Positions 1-9,566 are shown, counted from the stretch's first letter. The stretch: 56,540 nt of DNA from CAZLFA01 sp964558665 (GCA_964558665.1 CAZLFA010000018.1:1-56540); one strand, 5' to 3'. Notes: generated by a model from the letters alone, not told the origin. Numbers and translations: made by a program.

Positions 1-106
1 CGTAACTAGCTGATATTACCTCTTTCACATTTTCCAACTGCGGAAGATGGGTTAGCGCAGATGATTATGAATGAGTTTACTTGATGGGCTTGCAGATGGT
101 TACGAT

Positions 107-142
107 GGCAGTCCGTAACATTAACTTTTGCTTCGGACTGCC
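107..142. repeat. short inverted repeat (9-bp arms) downstream of the CoA-transferase gene
   Basis: GGCAGTCCG and CGGACTGCC are separated by 18 bases. The hairpin lies past the 3' end of the minus-strand CoA-transferase gene. No clear T-tract follows on either strand, so a terminator role is only possible. The remainder of bases 1-204 shows no gene I can support. Confidence 0.35.
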
Positions 143-204
143 ACGTGAAAACATTATCTGAGATTTTTAGAGAAGAGTATTGGAAATCGATTTCCCAGGC
201 TTAT

Positions 205-1545
205 TTATTTCCTGCCGTTTCCGCGCCAGATGTTCATTTTTTCAGCTTCCTTGATCAGGCCTTCCCGCAGATCCGGATGAGAGATATTGATCAGGGCTTC
301 AGCGCGCTGCCAGGTGGATTTACCTGCCAGGTCGGCTACACCGTATTCCGTTACGATCATGTGGGCCTGGGTGCGGGGCACTGTAACGATCGATCCCTGG
401 GGCAGCGTGGGTACGATGCGTGATTTTGTTTCGCCTGTCTTTTTGTCCTTGTAGGAGGCGTTGCAGCAGATGAAGGACATCCCGCCTTCCGACATATAGG
501 CGCCCGTTGCGAAATCGAGTTGTCCGCCGGTGCCGCTGATATGCCGCGGTCCTGAGGACTCTGAGGAGACCTGCCCGAAAAGATCGACCTCTACACACGC
601 ATTGATGGAGACCATGTTTTCGTTCTGACACATTACGTGGGGTGCGTTGGTGTAGGAAACGGGATACGATGCCAGAGATGGATTCATGTCGATCCAGTCA
701 TACAGGAACTGGCTGCCAGCGGCGAATGCATAAGCGCTCTTGTTCTTGTCTATGCCTTTCTTCCTGTTGGTAAGTTTGCCGGCCACATGCATATGGTAGT
801 ATGCATCGACGAGCATCTCGGTGTGGCAACCCAGATCCTTGAGATCGGATTCGGCAAGCTGGCTGCCGACGTAGTTAGGAAGACCGCCGATGCCGAGTTG
901 GATACAGGCGCCGTTGGGGATTCTGGGGATTATGTGCGATGCAATCTGCTTGTCGATATCATTCGGGGCTGCCGGCGGAATAACTTCGACTTTGGATTCA
1001 AACTCAGTAATATAGTCTACTTCGGAGATGTGTAAGACTTCTTCATTCCCCCCCATTGCCCAAGGAAGCAGCGGATTCACTTCGACGATGATCTTCTTCG
1101 AAACATCAAGCGCTGCACGCACTGAGGCATTGCCCATATGTGTATTGAAGTAACCGTCCTTGTTCATCTTTGTTACGCGGATCATGGCCACATCGACACT
1201 CTGGATGCTTTTTCTGTAGAAAAGCGGCTGGTTGCGGAAAATCATGGGGTGATAATAGCATCTGCCTTTGTCGTGGAGCTTGCGTGAGTAACCTGAGAAA
1301 TGCCAATCCTGATATGTAAAGACTTCTCCTTCAGGGTCTGCTTCGATGCAGGCCTGGGGGGTCAGACTCAACGTATGTCGGATATTGATGTCTTTGAGTT
1401 CCCCTTTGCGTGCTGCAAGGGCTTTGTCCAGAGCAACCGGCTTGGTATGGCCGAATCCATAATCAATCCAGTCTCCACTCTTTACCACTTTTACTGCTTC
1501 TTCCGGGCTGACTAACTTTTTACGATACTGATCTTCTAACGACAT
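205..1545 (-). CDS. acetyl-CoA hydrolase/transferase family CoA-transferase (butyryl-CoA or 4-hydroxybutyrate CoA-transferase type)
   Basis: This 446-residue protein has the usual length of the family I enzymes that move CoA between acetate and a short-chain acyl or hydroxyacyl acid. Visible family features are PxxLPWAMGG near residues 158-166, the glycine-rich QLGIGGLPN near 216-224, the segment HTEM with Glu243 at the position of the catalytic glutamate that carries the glutamyl-CoA intermediate, and SGTGGQLDF near the C-terminal third. The start is backed by a strong GGGAGG upstream of the ATG. In an anaerobe this would activate or recycle butyrate-type acids in the cytoplasm. Substrate specificity cannot be read from the sequence. 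The gene stands alone, although the acyl-CoA dehydrogenase module at 50-56 kb could share its pathway. Confidence 0.9.
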   Translation of the reverse strand: MSLEDQYRKKLVSPEEAVKVVKSGDWIDYGFGHTKPVALDKALAARKGELKDINIRHTLSLTPQACIEADPEGEVFTYQDWHFSGYSRKLHDKGRCYYHPMIFRNQPLFYRKSIQSVDVAMIRVTKMNKDGYFNTHMGNASVRAALDVSKKIIVEVNPLLPWAMGGNEEVLHISEVDYITEFESKVEVIPPAAPNDIDKQIASHIIPRIPNGACIQLGIGGLPNYVGSQLAESDLKDLGCHTEMLVDAYYHMHVAGKLTNRKKGIDKNKSAYAFAAGSQFLYDWIDMNPSLASYPVSYTNAPHVMCQNENMVSINACVEVDLFGQVSSESSGPRHISGTGGQLDFATGAYMSEGGMSFICCNASYKDKKTGETKSRIVPTLPQGSIVTVPRTQAHMIVTEYGVADLAGKSTWQRAEALINISHPDLREGLIKEAEKMNIWRGNGRK

Positions 1546-1819
1546 TTAAATCTACCTCCCTTTTAATTAGTGATTTTACCTCTCGTTAGGTTCTGCTGTC
1601 TGCTGATAGGAACTGCTGCTTCTCAACGGTCGCTTGGAAGTTCAAGAGATCCCACTACACCATGATGCATCCTAATTAGAAGGCGCGGCTGCGTAACATA
1701 TTGGTCTTAAAAAAGCAACCGTGAATTGCTTGCACAAGGCCGGTCTGAGGGGAGCCGCGGGCCGGACGCTGAAGCTCTCTCGCTGGTGAAGGGATTGATT
1801 TTAAAGAAAAATATATTAC

Positions 1820-2365
1820 CTAATCCACCAGCATCAGGCAGTAAACATTACGGGTTTCTGTCTCATGCCTCAGTGTTTCGATAACGAAGCCGTTATTGCG
1901 GGCCGTCTGAAAAACATCGATGCCGCACGCCTCCATAGAGGGGCGTGCCCTGTAGCCATTATAGCAGTAATGACCTGATATTTTACCGCAAGTATTGCAA
2001 AGATCACACGGCCCGGCCAGGAATACAAACGCTTTATAATAGCCGTCCCTGAAAATTTCGTCTTCCAGGTCAAGCAGCATCCTGCGCGCATCCTTCAGAT
2101 TTCTATCTCTTGTCCGTGAAGCAGGCGCTTCGATATGAAAAAGAATGGCGCGTTGGTAGGCATCAAGGATTTTTCTTGTTTCTTCGCAGGTTGGCGTGTG
2201 CGGGGGACAGCAATAACCGTAATCATAGCCGCCGCATCCGAACTGGCATTTGAGCCTCACCCAGGGGGCTGTAACGACGCTTTCGAGAGAGATTACAACA
2301 GCGTCTGTCACTCCGCCCTGCTTTGCTGCATCGCAATATTTCTTCAGCCTGTCCTTCTTCTTCAC
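1820..2365 (-). CDS. DUF2284 cysteine-rich metal-binding protein
   Basis: The 181-residue product is rich in cysteines arranged as in DUF2284 proteins: CxxGCxxYDYGYCCPP in the N-terminal third and GPCDLCxxCG plus HYC in the second half, probably binding metal or an Fe-S centre. Function is unknown; members are common in strict anaerobes. I chose the GTG at 2365 because GGAGGT lies just upstream. The ATG at 2446 has no ribosome site and would add a non-conserved extension. It is flanked by 1546-1819, where I see no gene, and is divergent from the response regulator at 2561. Confidence 0.8.
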   Translation of the reverse strand: MKKKDRLKKYCDAAKQGGVTDAVVISLESVVTAPWVRLKCQFGCGGYDYGYCCPPHTPTCEETRKILDAYQRAILFHIEAPASRTRDRNLKDARRMLLDLEDEIFRDGYYKAFVFLAGPCDLCNTCGKISGHYCYNGYRARPSMEACGIDVFQTARNNGFVIETLRHETETRNVYCLMLVD

Positions 2366-2470
2366 ATTCACCTCCCCAAAATCCTTGATATGGGTTATAC
2401 AGTAATATACCTGTATGATTCGATTTAAGGCGGGGAATAATCGCATGTCAAGCAGCTTGTCTGAAATTCA

Positions 2471-2500
2471 TTGACTTTGTGGCCTGGGATTTTTTAGAAT
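2471..2500 (+). promoter_or_regulatory. probable sigma-70-type promoter for the response regulator gene
   Basis: TTGACT and TAGAAT are spaced by 18 bases, ending 60 bases before the ATG at 2561. Judged only by match to consensus. Confidence 0.5.
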
Positions 2501-2560
2501 GTATAAAAGCTTTTTGATGGAATCATGTATGATTCCCTCTATAGAGAAAGGACCACGGGC

Positions 2561-2968
2561 ATGAAAATCCTGATTGTAGATGATGAACTGACCAGCAGAG
2601 AATTGCTGAAGGCGATGCTTGCGCCGTACGGCGAATGTCATATATGTGAAAGCGGCAGGGAGGCCGTGAAGACATTCAAACGCTCGGAAGATCAGGGCGA
2701 ACGCTTTGAACTGATTTGCCTGGATATCATGATGCCGGAAATGGGCGGCCACGAGACGCTCAGGGAGATCCGCAAGATGGAGGCAGCGAGGCAGGATGAG
2801 AATTCTCCCAGGACAAAGGTTATCATGACAACGGCGCTGGGGGATGCCCAGAATATCATGGACGCAGTTAAATCGGGAGACGATGCCTACATTGTAAAAC
2901 CGGTAGGAAAAGAGACGCTGATTAAAAGGATGAAAGAACTGGGTCTGCTGACAGAAGATGCGTCATAA
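2561..2968 (+). CDS. single-domain response regulator (CheY-like receiver)
   Basis: The 135-residue protein is a bare receiver domain: MKILIVDDE at the N-terminus gives the acidic pocket, LICLDIMMPEMGG holds the phosphorylated Asp, and YIVKPV carries the conserved Lys. No output domain follows, so it probably acts by protein contact or as a phosphorelay intermediate. The start at 2561 is favoured over 2525 because the domain begins there and AGAAAGGA lies upstream. It is followed after 49 bases by a hybrid histidine kinase on the same strand, its likely partner. The ordering of a stand-alone receiver and a kinase with its own receiver and Hpt suggests a branched phosphorelay. Confidence 0.88.
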   Translation: MKILIVDDELTSRELLKAMLAPYGECHICESGREAVKTFKRSEDQGERFELICLDIMMPEMGGHETLREIRKMEAARQDENSPRTKVIMTTALGDAQNIMDAVKSGDDAYIVKPVGKETLIKRMKELGLLTEDAS

Positions 2969-3017
2969 TAAACCCGCCTTTTATATGGTTTCTTTTTGCA
3001 GATTGTAGCCCCCTCCG

Positions 3018-6000
3018 GTGTGTTTTATGAAAAACCCTTTTCTTTCCTGGCCGATACGCTCCAAGCTTCTTTTCCTGGTCGCCGTATCTCTGGCTCCGGC
3101 CATCATTCTCGTCATCTATAACACCAGACTTGACCTCAGCAAGGCAGTAGAGGACGCCGAAAGGGATGCTCTCAGGACGGTGGAGGGCATGACGGCACAG
3201 CAGGAGGCCGAGATCAACGGCATCAGGAAGACGTTTATAACACTTGCCCGTCTCTCTGAGTTTCAAAGGCGGGATGTTGCAGGCAGCAACAGGATTCTCA
3301 GGGAGATCATAAAAAATGATCCCCACAAACTCAATATCGGAGCTGCAACGGCTGACGGATTGATCTTTGCTTCCGGAGAATATGCCGAGCCGTTAACGGT
3401 AAGCATTGCGGATCGCAAGTATTTTCGGGATGCAGTGAGAACCCGTAAATTTTCCGCAGGCGAGTACACTTTCGGCAAGGTTACAAAAAGACCCGGCATT
3501 CATTTCTCTTATCCCATTATTGACGAGGCGGGCAGGCTCAAGGGCGTTATATATTCATCCCTGGACTTTCTCTGGACGGATAGGCAGGCGGAGCAGATGA
3601 ACCTGCCGGCAGGGTCGGTGATAAACATCTCAGACCACAGGGGCATAATTCTTTTTAGTAATATCGATCCTGATAAATCGATAGGATACGCGGATGTTGG
3701 CCATGTACGCCGTCATATGACCGGAGAAAGGGATGCCGGAACATTCAGAGAAAAAGACGGTGACGGAACGGAGAGGCTTTATGCCTTCAAACGCCTGGCG
3801 CTCACCGGTGATTCGCCGCCATACCTGTTCATACGCATAGGCGTTCCTTTGGACAAGGCAATCGGCAGTGCTAAAAAAGAATTGAGGCAGAGCATACTGC
3901 TTATAGGGCTGGCAGCGCTTCTGTCCATGGGGATTGCCTGGTATCTGGGAGACATCGTCCTTGTCGGCCGTATAAAGAAAATTATTGAGGCTGTAAGGGC
4001 GTTCGGAGAGGGCGACCTGCAAAAAAGAACCGGTGTCGATTATAAAGGAGAGATCGGCGACCTGGCCAGGACATTTGATGAGATTGCTGTCTCCCTAGAG
4101 GGGCTGATTGCCGGGCAGAGAGAAAGTGAAGCAAGATTCCGCAGGCTTTTCGAGTCAGTGCATGTGGGGATAATCCTTGTCGATGCAAAGACGAGGAGGA
4201 TTGTGGATGTCAATACACAGGCTCTGGAATTGATGAACTATACGCGTGAAGAAGTTCTGAATCAGGTATGCCATAATTTCATGTGCCCTGCCCAGGTGGA
4301 TGACTGCCCCATACTCGACAAGGGACAACTTGTAGACAACAGCGAACGCGTTCTTCTCGGGAAGAAAGGAAAGATGGCGCCGGTCCTGAAGACGGTTGTT
4401 CCTTTTGAAGCAGGAGGCCGAAGTTATCTGCTGGAGAGCTTTGTTGATATTTCCGAACGGAAACGGGCCGAAGAAGCGCTGCAGGAAAGTGAAAACAAGT
4501 ACCGCAGCATTTTTGAGTCATTTGAGGATCTGTATTTCCAAACTGATCTGTATGGCAGAATACGGATTATAAGCCCTTCCGTAACAAGGCTGGCAGGCTA
4601 TGATCCTGACGAGTTGATAGGGCAGTCGGTGGCACTTGTTTATGCAGAGGAAAACGATCGCAAAAAACTGATGAAAGCGCTTGCCGCCTCAGGCCGCGTG
4701 TCAAATTTCGAAGCTGTGATGTACAAGAAAACGGGAGAAGAAATTGTGGCCAGCCTGAATGCCAGGCTTGTCTATGATAATGAAGGCAAACCGATTGGAG
4801 TTGAAGGGGTCATCCGGGATGTAACTGAGATCAAGCGTACCGAGCAACAGTTGAAGTCATTCAACCGTGAACTGGAACACGCAATAGAACGGGCAAACCA
4901 GATGGCTCTTCAGGCCAATGTAGCCAGCCAGGCGAAGAGCAGTTTTCTTGCCAACATGAGCCATGAGATCAGGACGCCGATGAATGGTGTGATAGGCCTG
5001 GCGAGACTTCTGCTGGAAATGGATCTTCCGCCCGGACAGCGTCAATATGTCGAATTGATACGTTCCAGCGGCGAGTCGCTTCTTTCGCTGATCAATGATA
5101 TACTTGATTTTTCGAAGATCGAGGCCGAGAAGCTTGAACTGGAGATTATGGATTTTGACCTGCGGTCTGTAATAGGAGAGGTTACGGAACTGCTGTCGAT
5201 CAACGCCGGCAAGAAGGGGGTCAAGCTGGAGAGCGCGATAGCATCTGAAGTCCCCGCCGGATTGAAGGGGGATCCGGGAAGGCTGCGCCAGATACTGATG
5301 AACCTGGTCGGCAATGCCGTCAAATTCACGCATGCGGGAAGCATATCTGTAAGGGCGCTGCCGGATGGCGAAGATGCCCGGCGCGTGACGGTGCGTTTTG
5401 AAGTTGCCGATACCGGTATAGGAATACCTGAAGATAAAAGAGAGATGCTGTTCCGTCCTTTTGTGCAGGTGGACGAGTCTACGACGCGCAAATACGGTGG
5501 TACGGGTCTGGGGCTTGCCATATCCCGGCAGCTTGCCGAGATCATGGGCGGGCGCATCGGCGTGGAAAGCAACGCGGAAAAGGGATCCACCTTCTGGTTT
5601 ACCGCCGTCTTTGAGAAGCAGGCGGGAGAAGCCGCGCCGGAAGACGTGGCGGTGGAGCCGGCAGAGGAGATATCCATATCTTCTGAACAACGGCAGCAGG
5701 CGCGGATATTGATTGTTGAAGATAATATCACAAACCAGCAGGTAGCGTTGGGAATGCTGAACAAGCTTGGATACAGGGCTGATCTGGCCGCAGACGGCCG
5801 GGAAGCGATCAGGGCGCTGACAGAGTCTCCTTACGACCTGGTGTTTATGGACTGCCGGATGCCCGTGATGGATGGATTTGAAGCCACACGGATGATTCGC
5901 GACGCAAAGACATCCGTGCAGGATCATGCGGTGCCGGTTATTGCGATGACGGCCCATGCCATGCCTGAAGATCGCGATCAATGTCTGGCGGCGGGTATGA

Positions 6001-6497
6001 ACGATTACATATCCAAGCCTGTGACCATGGATGTGCTTACCTCGGTTCTTTACAGGTGGCTTGCCGGAAAGTACGGAAAGACATTATCGCCTCATCCGGC
6101 GGAGAAGGGCGTTGATGACAGGTCGGGAGCTGGAAATGCCGATGTTGTCATAGGTGAGATGAGAACCGTTTACGATCGGGACGGCTTCATGGAAAGGCTC
6201 ATGGGTGATGAAGATCTGGCAAGGCATATCATCAGGAGTTTTCTGTCGGATATGCCCGAGCAGCTGGAGGCGCTGAAATCCGCCATAGAAAATGCCGATT
6301 GCCCGAAGGCGCAGATGCAGTCGCACAAGATCAAGGGGGCGGCGTCCAATATGGGAGGTGTTGCCCTGCAGCAGCTTGCCTATCGCATGGAGAAGGCAGC
6401 GAAGGCCGATGAACTGGAGGCATTGAAAGGGTTATGGCCGGAACTGGAAAGGGCATTCGATTCCCTGAAGGAAGTGCTGGAGTCGGGACCGGCATGA
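3018..6497 (+). CDS. hybrid sensor histidine kinase: periplasmic sensor, HAMP, two PAS, HisKA, HATPase, receiver, Hpt
   Basis: An 1159-residue membrane kinase. TM1 is near residues 15-32, a periplasmic region reaching about 285 looks Cache-like (GxHFSYPIIDEAGRLKGV), TM2 is near 290-315, and HAMP lies at about 310-360. PAS domains sit near 370-490 and 490-610. The HisKA dimerisation helix has SHEIRTPMNG with phospho-acceptor His649. HATPase follows, with N, G1 (DTGIGIP) and G2 (GGTGLGLAIS) boxes. A receiver has FMDCRMPVMDG with Asp945, and a C-terminal Hpt domain has SHKIKGAASN with His1103. All relay residues are intact, so it should run a full His-Asp-His relay. The start is either GTG 3018 or ATG 3027, neither with a strong ribosome site. 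The ligand is unknown. Confidence 0.93.
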   Translation: MCFMKNPFLSWPIRSKLLFLVAVSLAPAIILVIYNTRLDLSKAVEDAERDALRTVEGMTAQQEAEINGIRKTFITLARLSEFQRRDVAGSNRILREIIKNDPHKLNIGAATADGLIFASGEYAEPLTVSIADRKYFRDAVRTRKFSAGEYTFGKVTKRPGIHFSYPIIDEAGRLKGVIYSSLDFLWTDRQAEQMNLPAGSVINISDHRGIILFSNIDPDKSIGYADVGHVRRHMTGERDAGTFREKDGDGTERLYAFKRLALTGDSPPYLFIRIGVPLDKAIGSAKKELRQSILLIGLAALLSMGIAWYLGDIVLVGRIKKIIEAVRAFGEGDLQKRTGVDYKGEIGDLARTFDEIAVSLEGLIAGQRESEARFRRLFESVHVGIILVDAKTRRIVDVNTQALELMNYTREEVLNQVCHNFMCPAQVDDCPILDKGQLVDNSERVLLGKKGKMAPVLKTVVPFEAGGRSYLLESFVDISERKRAEEALQESENKYRSIFESFEDLYFQTDLYGRIRIISPSVTRLAGYDPDELIGQSVALVYAEENDRKKLMKALAASGRVSNFEAVMYKKTGEEIVASLNARLVYDNEGKPIGVEGVIRDVTEIKRTEQQLKSFNRELEHAIERANQMALQANVASQAKSSFLANMSHEIRTPMNGVIGLARLLLEMDLPPGQRQYVELIRSSGESLLSLINDILDFSKIEAEKLELEIMDFDLRSVIGEVTELLSINAGKKGVKLESAIASEVPAGLKGDPGRLRQILMNLVGNAVKFTHAGSISVRALPDGEDARRVTVRFEVADTGIGIPEDKREMLFRPFVQVDESTTRKYGGTGLGLAISRQLAEIMGGRIGVESNAEKGSTFWFTAVFEKQAGEAAPEDVAVEPAEEISISSEQRQQARILIVEDNITNQQVALGMLNKLGYRADLAADGREAIRALTESPYDLVFMDCRMPVMDGFEATRMIRDAKTSVQDHAVPVIAMTAHAMPEDRDQCLAAGMNDYISKPVTMDVLTSVLYRWLAGKYGKTLSPHPAEKGVDDRSGAGNADVVIGEMRTVYDRDGFMERLMGDEDLARHIIRSFLSDMPEQLEALKSAIENADCPKAQMQSHKIKGAASNMGGVALQQLAYRMEKAAKADELEALKGLWPELERAFDSLKEVLESGPA

Positions 6498-6553
6498 AAG
6501 CAGCAGAAGGTTCAGAAGCGAAGAATATGGATTCGGAAGCCGGGGGATTATGA
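6494..6553 (+). CDS. possible 19-residue bridging peptide between the kinase and the MBL-fold gene
   Basis: An ATG overlaps the kinase stop (ATGA at 6494-6497), reads 19 codons and ends in a TGA that overlaps the ATG of the next gene (ATGA at 6550-6553). The arrangement would couple translation of the two real genes. The peptide (MKAAEGSEAK...) has no recognisable features, so coding is unproven. Confidence 0.25.
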   Translation: MKAAEGSEAKNMDSEAGGL

Positions 6554-7725
6554 AGAACTGGAAAAACAGATCGTTAAGAATTGTACTGACGCTGACGGTT
6601 ATTGCGCTGGCGGCCGTTTCTGTCAATTATCTATATTCGCTTGAGGCGGCTGATAAGCGCAGTCAGATATCCGATCACTTTGACGGAGAGCTGTACTTCA
6701 ATCCCGCAAGCATGCATCCGTCGCAGCCTGGAGCCGCCAACCTTCCCCGTCGCGGCGGTTCCGGATGGTTATGGCGATTACTGTTCGGGACAGAGTGGCC
6801 GGAGTGGCCTCAGGTTCAGGAAAACAGCCGGATGATGAATCTTCCCGCGCGTGTTTCCAAGGGAACATTGCAGGTGATTGCCGTAGGCCATGCCACCTTT
6901 ATCATCCAGATGGACGGCGTCAATATCCTCACCGATCCCATATGGTCGGAGAGGTGCAGCCCCGTTTCCTGGGCAGGGCCGAAGCGGTTCAGGCCGCCCG
7001 CCGTTCGCTTCGAGGATCTTCCTCCCATCGATGCAGTGCTGGTTTCGCATAACCACTACGACCATCTCGATCTGCCGACACTGGAGCGTCTGGCAGGCAC
7101 AGGTGTTCAAAGGGCCGTTGTGCCCCTGGGAAACCGGGAGATCGTTGCCGGTACGGGAATAAAAAAGGTGGAAGAACTGGATTGGTGGGAGTCCGTAAGA
7201 ATATCGGATGATGTCACTATCCATCTTGTACCGGCGCGGCATTTTTCATCACGTTCTTTGTGGGATCGCAACAAGACGCTCTGGGGTGGTTTTGTCATCA
7301 CCGGTCCGTCAGGAAATGTTTTTTTTGCCGGAGATACGGCTTCAGGCACTCATTTTCGTGAAATAGCCCGTCGCTTTAAACCTGTAAAAATGGCCATTCT
7401 GCCGATCTCTCCCTATCGTCCGCAGCAGTCCCGCGATAAGATGTCCCGGATATATTCTTTCGTTCACATGGGGCCGGCAGAGGCGGTACAGGCTCATGAG
7501 GAGCTTGGCGCGGAAATAAGCATTGCGGCTCATTTTCAGGTTTTTCAACTGGGGGCCGACGGTTATCATGATGCGGTAAATGAACTGCCCCTGGTGCTGA
7601 AGAGCCGTAATCTGAAGCCTGACGATTTTGTGGTGCCTGTCTTCGGCGCGGTCATTTCCGTACCAGGGAGGAATGATTCATCCCTGTCGGGGGAGATAAA
7701 ACTGCGGCGGGATAAGCGGAGTTGA
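6550..7725 (+). CDS. membrane-anchored MBL-fold hydrolase (NAPE-PLD/UlaG-like)
   Basis: This 391-residue protein has an N-terminal hydrophobic segment (about residues 9-30) and then a metallo-beta-lactamase fold. GHATFIIQMDGVNILTDP is the typical early strand pair, VLVSHNHYDHLD is the HxHxDH metal site, VPARHFS supplies the next His, and FAGDTA the bridging Asp. The order and spacing match the Beta_lactamase_2 group that includes N-acyl-phosphatidylethanolamine phospholipase D. The TRP-rich insert before the fold is also seen in that group. A phospholipid or other phosphodiester substrate in the envelope is plausible but not shown. GGGGGA sits six bases ahead of the ATG. It follows the kinase gene by 52 bases, bridged by a mini-ORF. 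Confidence 0.85.
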   Translation: MKNWKNRSLRIVLTLTVIALAAVSVNYLYSLEAADKRSQISDHFDGELYFNPASMHPSQPGAANLPRRGGSGWLWRLLFGTEWPEWPQVQENSRMMNLPARVSKGTLQVIAVGHATFIIQMDGVNILTDPIWSERCSPVSWAGPKRFRPPAVRFEDLPPIDAVLVSHNHYDHLDLPTLERLAGTGVQRAVVPLGNREIVAGTGIKKVEELDWWESVRISDDVTIHLVPARHFSSRSLWDRNKTLWGGFVITGPSGNVFFAGDTASGTHFREIARRFKPVKMAILPISPYRPQQSRDKMSRIYSFVHMGPAEAVQAHEELGAEISIAAHFQVFQLGADGYHDAVNELPLVLKSRNLKPDDFVVPVFGAVISVPGRNDSSLSGEIKLRRDKRS

Positions 7726-7739
7726 AAACCCCTGTCGCC

Positions 7740-8654
7740 TCAGCGAAAGTGAAGGTCGAACCCCATGCCTATGAGCAGATAAACCTGCTGCTGCCGGTCG
7801 GGATCTTCCAGGTAGTAGCCGAACTTTATCTGGAGGTAGGGCTTGTCCAGCATGCCGATTGTTTCCCAGGGTGTAAATGAAAAAGCGATGCCGATCTTCT
7901 GCTGAGTTATCTCGGCGTCTCTGACGCGCGTGACCTCATAATACGGGCCGGCAAGCAGTACTCTTTTACTGCTGCCCTTCCATATCTCGAACAGCACGGT
8001 TGTCTCATTCGAGATCAGCAGGTCTCTGTCCTTCAGAAGAGTGTAGTATTCGAGATCGAGAAAATACGGCCCCTTTCCTGAGAAGAAATAGTAGGCCAGA
8101 TCGGTCTGGTTGCGAAGATAGACAGGACCGATTTTCGCCTGAAGCGTTGGCTGAAAGAGGAGCCGATGTCCGTCGGTTGCCTCCTCCTCGTTGCGGTCGC
8201 TCTTCTGTTTGATGGCGTCATCGCTGATTGATGACCGTGCGGAGGGAAACGACAGCAGTCCCCAATTCCTTCCGAAATAACGATCATAATCGTATTCGAG
8301 CTTAAGGGGCAGAAAAAGCCAAGGCATCCATTCGAAACGCGCGCTTGCCCTGCTCATGGAAGGCGACACCGCCAATCCCACTCCCGTCTGCCAGTATGCG
8401 GTCACCAGGTCGTCCCGACTGTCGTAGCCGTAAACGTTGCGGTAGTTCAGGGCTCCGGAAAGGTATAACCCCTGAGGATTGAGGCGCCCGCCCAGTTCGG
8501 CGTTGAGCAGCCAGTGCCCGCCCGTTTTGCCGCTCTGTTTCTGCGGCGTATCTTTTGCCGATTCCTGCGCCCGGGTATGCCCGGTAAACGTCAGGATAAA
8601 AAATATGGCCAGTGCCATCGCGATAAGATCCGCCAGGTGCCGTTTCGTTTCCAT
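7740..8654 (-). CDS. predicted outer-membrane beta-barrel protein of unknown function
   Basis: The 304-residue product has a cleavable-looking signal peptide (hydrophobic 10-26, then HTRAQE). Alternating hydrophobic/polar stretches rich in Tyr, Phe and Gly follow (LNAELGGRLNPQGLYLSGAL, YLQIKFGYYLE), ending in GFDLHFR close to the C-terminus. This pattern is that of an outer-membrane barrel of about 10-12 strands. I do not recognise the family. It converges on the MBL-fold gene, with only 14 bases between the two stops and no obvious terminator. Confidence 0.7.
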   Translation of the reverse strand: METKRHLADLIAMALAIFFILTFTGHTRAQESAKDTPQKQSGKTGGHWLLNAELGGRLNPQGLYLSGALNYRNVYGYDSRDDLVTAYWQTGVGLAVSPSMSRASARFEWMPWLFLPLKLEYDYDRYFGRNWGLLSFPSARSSISDDAIKQKSDRNEEEATDGHRLLFQPTLQAKIGPVYLRNQTDLAYYFFSGKGPYFLDLEYYTLLKDRDLLISNETTVLFEIWKGSSKRVLLAGPYYEVTRVRDAEITQQKIGIAFSFTPWETIGMLDKPYLQIKFGYYLEDPDRQQQVYLLIGMGFDLHFR

Positions 8655-8732
8655 AAAGAATCCTTTTGCTGAATAATAATATACAGCGTGAAAATTTCAT
8701 AATTATGGAGAATTGTCAACGATGATGATATT

Positions 8733-8862
8733 ATCCTGGTCAAAGGGCTTTCCGCGGCTCAGAATATTTTTCACAAGAAAAATATTTGATTCGCCGCTTT
8801 AAAGCCCCTTTGACCAGGATGCCTAAGGGTATTGCCTGATTTTTATAGCGTAAGCCGGGATT
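8733..8862 (+). repeat. hairpin element copy A (family I, flipped-core form, left end truncated)
   Basis: The hairpin runs 8733-8820: ATCCTGGTCAAAGGG pairs with CCTTTGACCAGGAT, GCGGC with GCCGC, and AATATTTTTC with GAAAAATATT around an ACAA loop. The right flank (GATGCCTAAGGGTATTG ... GTAAGCCGGGATT) is the arm found on the left in copies B, C, E and F. The left terminal inverted repeat is missing. The rest of 8655-8942 holds no gene I can see. Confidence 0.85.
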
Positions 8863-8942
8863 GGGAAAATTTTTTAAAAAACTGTGTCTTAAGAAAGATC
8901 GTTTTGGTTATGGAAACCGGCGGATAAAAAAGTATCGGTTCG

Positions 8943-9566
8943 ATGGACACCTTCTTTGCCGTTTATATATCATGCTGGACTTTAATCTGCCTTATAGCGG
9001 CCTTCCTGTATTTAAAAGATAGAAACGATTATGCCATATCACGTGCAGGCTATTGGCGGTTTCTCTTTGTGCGCTGGAAGGTCATTACCTTCCTGACAGC
9101 TGCCGCGGGGATGATCATCATTGCGCCGTACACGGGAGATCCGACCTGGGACTATTTCGATGCGCTGTATATGTCTGTGCTGGCGTTTGCAACGGCCCCC
9201 TGGACTTTGGGTACAATATATAAAGCCGTCAGAAAAGAACTGCCGCTCAGGCAGGGATTTGTGGCTTTCTGCGTTTGGATGTTTTCTGCAAGCTGGTCAT
9301 ATGATCTTTATATATTGCTGCGGGATGGCGAATATCCGCTTACCTGGTATGCAAATATTTTTGCTTCGTTGGTCCTTTACATCCTTGCCGGTCTGTTCTG
9401 GAGTCTGGAGTACAGAAAGGAGAGGGGGGTGGTATTTTCGTTTATGGAAAGAGACTGGCCTGAAAGCGATGTTAATAGCGATTTCCCGAAGATTCTGGCC
9501 TTTGCCCTGCCCATCATGGTTCTGGTGGCTGTTCTGATCCTGTATTTTTTCTGGTTCAAGCTCTGA
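8943..9566 (+). CDS. polytopic membrane protein of unknown function
   Basis: The 207-residue protein has about five hydrophobic segments (near residues 5-22, 45-63, 72-90, 103-120, 135-152) and a last one near 185-205, ending FFWFKL. No motif is recognised. Its TGA overlaps the ATG of the next gene (TGATG), so the two are translationally coupled and likely function together. Confidence 0.75.
   Translation: MDTFFAVYISCWTLICLIAAFLYLKDRNDYAISRAGYWRFLFVRWKVITFLTAAAGMIIIAPYTGDPTWDYFDALYMSVLAFATAPWTLGTIYKAVRKELPLRQGFVAFCVWMFSASWSYDLYILLRDGEYPLTWYANIFASLVLYILAGLFWSLEYRKERGVVFSFMERDWPESDVNSDFPKILAFALPIMVLVAVLILYFFWFKL

Noticed and set aside
4857..5981. Long minus-strand ORF (374 codons) inside the histidine kinase
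   Set aside because: Antisense shadow of the HisKA, HATPase and receiver regions; composition rich in His/Arg as expected from reversed codons.
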